Shown: one piece after another, positions 1-5,206 of the stretch
Position numbering within the stretch: position 1 is the first letter of the stretch
Layout of the letters: every line of letters begins with the position of its first letter
Assembly (NCBI GenBank): GCA_016935595.1
Contig: JAFGQQ010000020.1
Coordinates: 1 to 5,206, forward strand
Direction of reading: 5' to 3'
DNA length: 5,206 nt
Source of the DNA: Bacteroidales bacterium
GTDB taxonomy: Bacteria; Bacteroidota; Bacteroidia; Bacteroidales; UBA10428
Notes under the pieces: model-generated
What the model saw: only the letters and a program-made list of their open reading frames with translations
The model's database searches: none
Told to the model about the DNA's origin: nothing
Position numbers and translations under genes: made by a program

Positions 1-1747
1 GAACTGCTGCTTGACCACGTGCTTCATTTGACCATTTGAAAGTACGGTGCGCAAAATGGATTTTCATTTTATACTTATTAAATAATTCGTTCCATAAAAT
101 ACCAACCTGCTCACCTTGTGAAATAGAATTAGTTGAAACAAAAGCAACTTTTGTGTTTTTTCCCTGAACATATTGCGCTGCTTTAATATACCAAGCCGTA
201 ACATAATCTAAAACTCCTGCACCATTTACGCCTTGAAATATTAAGTCCATATCTGATTTTTGATCTTCATTTTGAAGATGTTTTCCAATAAAAGGTGGAT
301 TACCAAGTATATAATTGAATTGGCCTTTATCGTTTTTATCCCAAGGCATTGTTTCAATTATACTTCCCCAATCAATTCGTAATGCATTACCATGAACAAT
401 TTTAGCAGACTTCTTTAAAGGCAATCGTAAAAAATATTCCCCAAATTCTTCGGAAACTTTCATGTTCATTTGATGATCGAGCAACCACATGGCAACCTGA
501 GCAATCTGAGCCGGAAATTCTTCTACTTCAAAACCATAAAAGCGGTCAACGTCTAAATTAATAAGGTTAGCTACATCGGTTACATATTGACCTTTTTGAA
601 GCAGTTTTATAATTTCAATTTCAAGTAAACGTAACTCTCGATATGTAATAACCAAAAAATTTCCACATCCGCAAGCCGGATCAAGAAACCGGAGTTGTGC
701 CAGTTCATTATGAAATTCAATAAGTTTGTTTGTATTGTTTTTAACCTTATGGAACTTTTCCCAGAGTTCATCGAGGAATAAAGGTTTAATAAGTTTTAAA
801 ATATTTTTTTCAGAAGTATAGTGAGCACCAAAGTGCCTGCGTTCTTCGGGATTCATTACACTTTGAAACAATGAGCCAAAAATAGCAGGTGAAATTTTAC
901 CCCAATCGAGCTTACAGCAATCTAACAATGTATTTCGCATAATGCTGTCGAAAGAAGCCATAGGCAAAGTTTCTTCAAATAATTTTCCATTAACATAAGG
1001 AAACTGGGCGAGGCTTTCATCAAGATTTGTAAGCCTGTTCTCTTTCGGAATATTTAAAATGCTAAAAATTGCAGCTATATGATAAGCCAGGTCGCTGCCA
1101 TCTTCTCCGGTTTTTAACATTAAATAATCCTGAAAAATGCCCCTTTCGAAAATACTGGTATCATCGGCAAACAAGCAAAAAAGCAAACGAACAAGGTATA
1201 ATTCAAGATTATGGCCTGTATAACCAACTGCTTTCAGGCGGTCATGTAACTTACCCATTAATAAGGCAGCCTCAATATTTACAGGGTCTTCTTCTTTGTA
1301 TGTGCGCTTTTGATAACCTGCAATAAATCCAAAATAATGAACATTGTTTACAAGGTCTTTCAGTTCAAAATCGTGTTGAGTATCTTCATCGAGATCGTAA
1401 AACCGGAATTGCTGAAAATTACATACAACAATATACCGGGGAAGTTCATGTTCTTTTAACCCATTAAAATAGCCAGTTGCCTGTTCATATGCCCTGTCTA
1501 AATCTTTTCCAGCAGATTTATGTTCAACTAATAACTGTCCTTTCCAAAGCAAATCGATATATCCATTTTGTCTTTCACCTTTGGTTACTTTTTTTTCAAA
1601 GGTTGCTACACGACGACGAGAAATACCAAAAATGTTGAAGAAACCGTCCCAAAAAGATTTAGCTTCGGCATCTTCGCTAGTTTCATTCTCCCATTCTTTG
1701 GAAAAGCTAATAGCACGTTGTTTTATTTCGTTCCAGCTAAGGGGCAT
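1..1747 (-). CDS. MmeI-like Type IIL/IIG restriction-modification enzyme, N-terminal 582 residues (partial)
   Basis: This is a single-chain enzyme expected both to methylate adenine in its recognition site using S-adenosylmethionine and to cut DNA nearby. Translation from ATG at 1747-1745 stays open for 582 codons to the left edge, so the C-terminus, including the target-recognition domain, lies outside. Domains in order: an N-terminal PD-(D/E)XK nuclease with D65, then nine residues, then E75-H-K77, the same spacing as the catalytic motif I recall for MmeI; a helical linker at about 155-300; a methyltransferase with FGAHYT (306-311), SAM-binding motif I FLDPACGCGNF (354-364) and catalytic motif IV GNPPFIG (482-488); and the family-typical HRTFKWSNEARGQAAV at 567-582. 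The start is the first in-frame ATG, four bases after the helicase stop and without a Shine-Dalgarno, which suggests coupled translation. No frameshift is seen. Full family members are about 900-1000 residues, so roughly 60% is present. Family assignment is firm; specificity cannot be read here. Confidence 0.93.
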   Translation of the reverse strand, partial: MPLSWNEIKQRAISFSKEWENETSEDAEAKSFWDGFFNIFGISRRRVATFEKKVTKGERQNGYIDLLWKGQLLVEHKSAGKDLDRAYEQATGYFNGLKEHELPRYIVVCNFQQFRFYDLDEDTQHDFELKDLVNNVHYFGFIAGYQKRTYKEEDPVNIEAALLMGKLHDRLKAVGYTGHNLELYLVRLLFCLFADDTSIFERGIFQDYLMLKTGEDGSDLAYHIAAIFSILNIPKENRLTNLDESLAQFPYVNGKLFEETLPMASFDSIMRNTLLDCCKLDWGKISPAIFGSLFQSVMNPEERRHFGAHYTSEKNILKLIKPLFLDELWEKFHKVKNNTNKLIEFHNELAQLRFLDPACGCGNFLVITYRELRLLEIEIIKLLQKGQYVTDVANLINLDVDRFYGFEVEEFPAQIAQVAMWLLDHQMNMKVSEEFGEYFLRLPLKKSAKIVHGNALRIDWGSIIETMPWDKNDKGQFNYILGNPPFIGKHLQNEDQKSDMDLIFQGVNGAGVLDYVTAWYIKAAQYVQGKNTKVAFVSTNSISQGEQVGILWNELFNKYKMKIHFAHRTFKWSNEARGQAAV

Positions 1748-1751
1748 ATAT

Positions 1752-3902
1752 TTAAGTTTTTAAACTCACTGAACAAAAAGGACAATATACAAAATGTTCC
1801 TGTACCTGTGAATTGCAATTTTTACACAAAAGCACTTTATCTATAATAGGATTCAGTTTTTGTTTAAAAGATATAGAATATTGTTCAGGTATTTCGCTAA
1901 GGAAACTTGATTCATTACCTTTTCGAGTAATTAAGAACAATTCATCTTTGGCCCTTGTAAGGGCAACATAAAACAATCTTCTTTCTTCCTCTTTAAGCAT
2001 ATCGCGTTTAACCTTTCTGATTGTTTGAAAAATTCGGTCATCGAGCCAAATATCAGGAAATCCCCCGTTTCCTTCCGTTAAACCAATAATAAAAACAGCG
2101 CTCGCTTCCAATCCTTTTGAAGCATGAATGGTTCTTCCTCTAATTTTTAAACCTTCCAATTTCAACCTTTTGGAATAAGGCAAGAACATTTTGCTGCGTC
2201 TATATAAAACCAAAATATCATCGTAATTATATCCTTCAGCAAGTAAGCGTTTTGTTTCTGTAATAAAATATTCCAGTTCATCATCTTCAGAATTAGAAGC
2301 ATAAATATTAATTCGTTTATCTGATTTTTTCGAAGCTTTAATGTCCTTATCCACTTTAAATTTATTATGCTTTATTACTTCATTACTTGCCCCTACAATA
2401 TGGTCGGTACTTCTGTAATTAAGGTTTAATTTAATAATCGTTGGGGTCTTAAAATACTTTTCAAAATTTATTATATAATCTACTTCCGAACCCCTAAAAC
2501 CGTAAATACTTTGCCAATCATCGCCAACACAAAACAACTGGGTTTTCGGGGTAAGTATTTTATGAATCAATTCAACCTGCAAACTATTGACATCCTGAAA
2601 TTCATCAACCAGAATATACTGATACTTATTACTTATTTCTTCCCTTGTATCTTTGTCGGAATTAATTAATTCAACAGCTTTAATAATTAAATCGTTAAAA
2701 TCGAGGTATGACTTAAAGCAACAATAATCAGTATATTTTTTTAATAAGGGAATTGCCAGTTTGTAAAAAACACTTATTCTTTCATGTTTATCAGATTCGC
2801 CTTTTTTAAGAATATCCTCATAAGAAAGGTTTTCGACCTTAATCATATTGTTCACCCGTAAAAGAAGCTTAATAAAATCATCCACATCATCGTGGTACAT
2901 TTTAAATTCTTCTTCAAAATTAACTGCCGATTCAGCTAAATAATTTTCTGATAATCTGCCTTTAAGTATTTTTTCCATAGCCATATTGAAAAGGGCAGAA
3001 TCTTGGGTCATTTTTTCATGAATTTTAACATATAGTTTACCGGCTTCTTCAAACTGTTTTTCTTTTTCTTTTAAAGGATAGCTTAGGTTACTTACATGCT
3101 CCAGATATAAATCTGCTTGTGGTATATAAAAATCTGGCTTACATTTAAACTTTTTAAAATGGACTTCCTGTTCGTACCTGTATTGAATGTTATGCCTGTA
3201 AAACCAATCAGCAATATCTCTTTCTGATTTTGATTTGACTTTATCACCTTTTAAAGTGGTATAAAACTTACCATCATAATAAATATTATTTTCTAAATCC
3301 CTGAGATGTATTTTATCAATAATATAATCTAATATGTACCTTTTCAAATCAAGCAAATATTCTTTATCATAGCATGTTTCGATTAATATCTTTTTCATTA
3401 TGTCCCGGTCAACCTCCGGGGCAGTTAAATGAGAGAACTGTTCTTCATTAATTTTCTGGTCGTTTAATATCCGAAATTTATTGTCGAAAGTATGAACCCC
3501 GTAATTGCGAAGAATATTGTAACAAAGGCTATGGAAAGTCCTTATTGTTAATTTATCGATCCATGCAAACTTTTTTACAAACTGGTAACGCTTATTGTCT
3601 TTTTGGATTGATTTCAGCCCCTTATCCATCATAATTTTTTCATATTCGCCGGATTTATCAGTAGAAATGAGTAACCTGTCTATCATTTCATTTGCTGCGT
3701 TTTTTGTAAAAGTAATTGCTAAAATATTTGAAGGGTTTACATTTTTATCGTTTATCAGGTAGATAAGTTTTTGAAGTAAGGTTTTTGTTTTACCCGAACC
3801 AGCGCCGGCTAAAACCAAGACTCTTTTTTCTTCGGTAATTACGGCTTCTTTTTGCCTTTCATTTAATCCCGATAAATCGGTTTTAATTTGAAGTTCTTTC
3901 AA
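1752..3902 (-). CDS. SF1 DNA helicase, helicase IV (HelD)/UvrD-like, with nuclease-like insertion and zinc ribbon
   Basis: This is an ATP-driven DNA translocase or helicase of 716 residues, expected in the cytoplasm. All SF1A motifs are visible: Q motif LNERQ (13-17), Walker A AGAGSGKT (32-39), Ia ITFTKNAANEM (63-73), Ib RTFHSL (121-126), Walker B VDEFQD (432-437), III GDDWQSIYGFRG (460-471), IV NYRST (495-499), V TIHASKGLEA (591-600) and VI RRLFYVALTRAKD (641-653). Only about 90 residues separate motifs IV and V, so domain 2B is reduced as in helicase IV. The stretch TIHASKGLEA to LTEG plus GGFP also recalls HelD, but the long N-terminal domain of E. coli HelD is absent. Residues about 223-270 form a PD-(D/E)XK-like insertion (SKSE with E227, PDF with D257, YLEH with E268). 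CxxC pairs at 693/696 and 707/710 make a C-terminal zinc ribbon. The start is TTG: an in-frame TAA lies at 3920-3918, and the first internal ATG (residue 73) would remove Walker A. It sits four bases upstream of the MmeI-like gene, suggesting one operon. Confidence 0.93.
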   Translation of the reverse strand: MKELQIKTDLSGLNERQKEAVITEEKRVLVLAGAGSGKTKTLLQKLIYLINDKNVNPSNILAITFTKNAANEMIDRLLISTDKSGEYEKIMMDKGLKSIQKDNKRYQFVKKFAWIDKLTIRTFHSLCYNILRNYGVHTFDNKFRILNDQKINEEQFSHLTAPEVDRDIMKKILIETCYDKEYLLDLKRYILDYIIDKIHLRDLENNIYYDGKFYTTLKGDKVKSKSERDIADWFYRHNIQYRYEQEVHFKKFKCKPDFYIPQADLYLEHVSNLSYPLKEKEKQFEEAGKLYVKIHEKMTQDSALFNMAMEKILKGRLSENYLAESAVNFEEEFKMYHDDVDDFIKLLLRVNNMIKVENLSYEDILKKGESDKHERISVFYKLAIPLLKKYTDYCCFKSYLDFNDLIIKAVELINSDKDTREEISNKYQYILVDEFQDVNSLQVELIHKILTPKTQLFCVGDDWQSIYGFRGSEVDYIINFEKYFKTPTIIKLNLNYRSTDHIVGASNEVIKHNKFKVDKDIKASKKSDKRINIYASNSEDDELEYFITETKRLLAEGYNYDDILVLYRRSKMFLPYSKRLKLEGLKIRGRTIHASKGLEASAVFIIGLTEGNGGFPDIWLDDRIFQTIRKVKRDMLKEEERRLFYVALTRAKDELFLITRKGNESSFLSEIPEQYSISFKQKLNPIIDKVLLCKNCNSQVQEHFVYCPFCSVSLKT

Positions 3903-3906
3903 TTTG

Positions 3907-3937
3907 TCAGGTATAAATTAATTTATAAAAAGCCTGA
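3907..3937. promoter_or_regulatory. AT-rich palindrome before the helicase start (possible operator or start-occluding hairpin)
   Basis: Positions 3912-3927 read TATAAATTAATTTATA, a perfect 16-bp palindrome, flanked by TCAGG (3907-3911) and CCTGA (3933-3937). It ends ten bases upstream of the TTG start of the helicase. A dimeric repressor could bind here, or the transcript could fold over the initiation region. In DNA this AT-rich an eight-base half-site can arise by chance, so function is inferred from position only. I see no convincing Bacteroidota promoter (TTG and TAnnTTTG) in the 3903-3998 gap. Confidence 0.3.
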
Positions 3938-3998
3938 AATTATAAAAAAATAGCTTAATAAAAATGAATATTATTTTTTGGGATTTATAGTTTAAAAC

Positions 3999-4018
3999 AA
4001 TCCCCCCGAAGAGGGATT
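3999..4018 (-). terminator. Intrinsic terminator with UUCG tetraloop after the 238-residue gene
   Basis: Read on the minus strand, AATCCCTC (4018-4011), TTCG loop (4010-4007) and GGGGGATT (4006-3999) form an eight-base-pair stem with one G-U pair, closed by a C(UUCG)G tetraloop, which is exceptionally stable. GTTTT follows at 3998-3994. The stem begins 16 bases past the TAA of the 238-residue gene. The T tract is short, so the UUCG stem probably does most of the work. It implies that the helicase and MmeI-like genes have their own promoter within 3903-3998. Confidence 0.8.
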
Positions 4019-4034
4019 AGTTTTAATTAATTTT

Positions 4035-4751
4035 TTATGCAGCTTCTTCTTGTTTGTTAATTCTTTTAGCAGCTTTCATATTATTGATAGCTTTGCTAAA
4101 TGTAAACTGTTCTTTTTTAATTGAATCGTACTGGTAAAAAATTGAAGCTATTTTACATATTCCAATTATTTCATCGTAAATTTCACTGAATAATTTTAAA
4201 GCTTCTTCTGAAACTAATTTTGTGGTTTCCTTTAATGTTTCCTGCGAAACATTTGCTGTTTTTAATTGATCAGCATAACTAACTATTCTATCAATTAATT
4301 CGGGATTTGTCCCTTTAGAAACCATTTCGGTTTTTAATTTATCATTCATTTCCTTTTTGAAGCTATATAACAGTTGTATTAATGCTTCCTGGTCTCCTTT
4401 ATGGGCATTACGATGGTTTTTATCGTACCCTAACTTTTTTAACAGGCTTTTGGCTGTTTTGCTAAAGTCGACTTCAATTTGCTTTTTTAAAAATGATAAA
4501 TCACGTAAAGCAGGAGCCTGAATAGTGGTGACTAAGGCTGTCGCATCCCGAAGCTCTTTTTTCTTGTCTAACCCTAAGTAATTTTCAATGGCATCGTCAA
4601 TTTTTGCTTCTAACGTATCCACAAAAGATTGTGTCCAGTTGCTTCTTGCTAAAGATAACTCCCCAAGATTTTGAGACAGATTTTTGATTAAAGTTTTAGA
4701 TGCCATAAGCATCTCAACATCCTTGAATTTGTAATTTCTAGAAATTGTCAT
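4035..4751 (-). CDS. Conserved Bacteroidota protein of unknown function, all-helical, 238 residues
   Basis: I recognise the sequence style of a family seen repeatedly in Bacteroidota, about 230-250 residues and opening with an MTI-RNYKFKDV-like start, but I know of no assigned function. The protein is predicted to be almost entirely alpha-helical and rich in Lys, Glu, Leu and Ala. It has no signal peptide, membrane segment or enzyme motif. Recognisable stretches are NYKFKDVEMLM (6-16), ELRDATALVTTIQAPALRDL near 66-85, a GDQEALIQLLYSFKKEM block in the middle, and a C-terminal FYQYDSIKKEQFTFSKAINNMKAAKR-like segment ending in a charged tail (key residues only). ATG at 4751-4749 is chosen because it keeps the conserved N-terminus; Met14 and Met16 would remove it. 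No Shine-Dalgarno is seen, as is usual in this phylum. A strong terminator follows 16 bases after the stop, so it is probably a separate transcription unit from the restriction genes downstream. A coiled-coil or helical-bundle scaffold is possible but unproven. Confidence 0.88.
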   Translation of the reverse strand: MTISRNYKFKDVEMLMASKTLIKNLSQNLGELSLARSNWTQSFVDTLEAKIDDAIENYLGLDKKKELRDATALVTTIQAPALRDLSFLKKQIEVDFSKTAKSLLKKLGYDKNHRNAHKGDQEALIQLLYSFKKEMNDKLKTEMVSKGTNPELIDRIVSYADQLKTANVSQETLKETTKLVSEEALKLFSEIYDEIIGICKIASIFYQYDSIKKEQFTFSKAINNMKAAKRINKQEEAA

Positions 4752-4777
4752 AACATTAAAATTTTAAATTAAACAAT

Positions 4778-4802
4778 AAAAAAACATACTTCAACAGAAG
4801 TA
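4778..4802 (-). terminator. Small hairpin plus T tract in the leader of the 238-residue gene
   Basis: On the minus strand TACTTC (4802-4797), a TGTT loop and GAAGTA (4792-4787) form a perfect six-base-pair stem, followed by TG and seven Ts (4784-4778). It lies about 27-51 bases upstream of the start codon. The layout is that of a weak intrinsic terminator or attenuator, either ending transcription arriving from the right or tuning expression of the gene below. The stem has only two G-C pairs, so it may be inert. Confidence 0.3.
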
Positions 4803-4907
4803 CTATATTATTAAGCTGATAACTGTCGGAGAATAACTTATCAAAGAACAGATGTTTGAATTGTGCAATTTAGTGTTATTTTTTTTTAATTAAAAAGAGA
4901 TTTATAT

Positions 4908-4971
4908 AAAAACCATGTGTTTGGCAGCTGCGGATGGTTTTTGGCGAAGGGCAGCCAAACTTATGGTTTTT
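4908..4971. repeat. 64-base inverted repeat with AAAAACCAT/ATGGTTTTT ends
   Basis: AAAAACCAT (4908-4916) pairs with ATGGTTTTT (4963-4971). After a two-base interruption, GTTTGGC (4919-4925) pairs with GCCAAAC (4954-4960), and with an AGC bulge TGC pairs with GCA. The A-rich entry and T-rich exit are the same on both strands, so it could act as a bidirectional terminator. Copies of two stem segments recur in the loop: ATGGTTTTTG at 4934-4943 and TTTGGC at 4940-4945. Alternative pairings are therefore possible. No gene crosses it convincingly. Confidence 0.6.
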
Positions 4972-5017
4972 GAAAAATGCTTATTTATTACATTTCAAAC
5001 ATTTTGGGGGCTATTGA

Positions 5018-5147
5018 AACTAACGGCCGCGGGTATGGTTTGTTGCCGAGCCGTTGCGATGCTTTGTCAAGTTATTATTGTTTTATTTAAATGTACTAAA
5101 AATTCGCAAACCACTTCAGCGGCAATGAACTATACCCGCTGTTAGGG
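5018..5147. repeat. Long imperfect hairpin with attC-like ends
   Basis: CTAAC (5020-5024) and GTTAG (5141-5145) bound the element. Inside them, 19 bases at 5029-5047 pair continuously with 5121-5139, with three G-T positions that would be wobble pairs in plus-strand RNA or single-stranded DNA. The two stems are separated by GGCC on the left and a single T on the right. Deeper inside, TTGCGA (5054-5059) pairs with TCGCAA (5104-5109) around a 44-base AT-rich loop. The layout of AAC and GTT boxes at the ends of an imperfect stem, and the length of about 130 bases, fit integron attC recombination sites. The end boxes AACTAAC and GTTAGGG each match the RYYYAAC/GTTRRRY consensus at six of seven positions. 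No integrase gene is in view. A small non-autonomous element or a structured RNA would look similar. Confidence 0.5.
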
Positions 5148-5206
5148 AGCGTAGCCCTTGCACGATGATTATTGAGTTACGCTATTAAGCTCACTTTTGC
5201 AACTTC

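Larger units (their letters stand above)
4752..5206. other. Gene-free structured region
   Basis: I find no convincing coding sequence here on either strand. A 76-codon plus-strand frame at 4915-5145 is only the readable face of the two hairpins and is rich in Cys and Trp, unlike the other genes. The stretch 4803-4907 is AT-rich with no clear signal. Positions 5148-5206 contain a short AGCGTA/TACGCT inverted repeat (5148-5153 and 5178-5183). The tail of a minus-strand gene could end within the last 60 bases, but too little is visible to call it. Confidence 0.6.

Noticed and set aside
1069..1846. Short plus-strand open frames opposite the MmeI-like gene and the end of the helicase gene
   Set aside because: They lie antisense to strongly supported coding sequence with intact family motifs and show no protein features of their own.
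1..3902. Gabija, BREX, DISARM or Type I restriction system
   Set aside because: No GajA-type nuclease, no BREX kinase or phosphatase genes, no DISARM partners and no separate HsdS/HsdR are visible; the methyltransferase carries its own MmeI-type nuclease. Genes beyond the left edge could change this.
4803..4907. Bacteroidota promoter for the 238-residue gene (TTG near 4860 with CTTTG near 4845, minus strand)
   Set aside because: The TA of the TAnnTTTG element is missing and the spacing between the two elements is too short.
4915..5145. 76-codon open frame on the plus strand
   Set aside because: It spans two inverted repeats, begins inside a hairpin stem and has a Cys/Trp-rich composition unlike the neighbouring genes; no recognisable domain.
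5148..5206. C-terminal end of a minus-strand gene (short open stretch ending at a TAA)
   Set aside because: Only about 10 codons are visible in any frame, which is too few to support a call.

Overview
The window looks like an AT-rich chromosome segment from a Bacteroidota bacterium. Three things suggest this: there are no Shine-Dalgarno sequences before the starts, the base composition is AT-rich, and the 238-residue all-helical protein belongs to a family I recall only from Bacteroidota. I would not go below phylum. All three supported genes lie on the minus strand, so transcription runs right to left.

Right to left. Positions 4752-5206 form a 455-base stretch with no convincing gene, but it is rich in inverted repeats: a 126-base imperfect hairpin bounded by CTAAC/GTTAG that resembles an integron attC site, a 64-base hairpin with AAAAACCAT/ATGGTTTTT ends and competing internal pairings, and a small hairpin followed by a T tract just before the next gene. 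Positions 4035-4751 encode a 238-residue cytoplasmic helical protein of unknown function, closed by a strong UUCG-tetraloop terminator at 3999-4018. A 132-base gap follows, carrying a 16-bp AT palindrome directly in front of a TTG start. Positions 1752-3902 encode a complete SF1 helicase of the helicase IV (HelD)/UvrD type, with a PD-(D/E)XK-like insertion and a C-terminal zinc ribbon. Four bases after its stop begins the first 582 codons of an MmeI-like (Type IIL/IIG) restriction-modification enzyme, which runs off the left edge.

The helicase and the MmeI-like enzyme are almost certainly co-transcribed. The single-chain restriction enzyme has intact nuclease (D65, E75, K77) and adenine methyltransferase (DPACGCGNF, NPPF) motifs, so it can in principle modify and cut without a partner. 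The helicase would then be an accessory that unwinds or processes DNA, perhaps after cleavage. This is inference from position and domains. The 238-residue gene is insulated by its terminator and is probably not part of that unit.

The most interesting points are the two-gene helicase plus MmeI-like unit, which I cannot match to a named defence system, and the structured non-coding region on the right.
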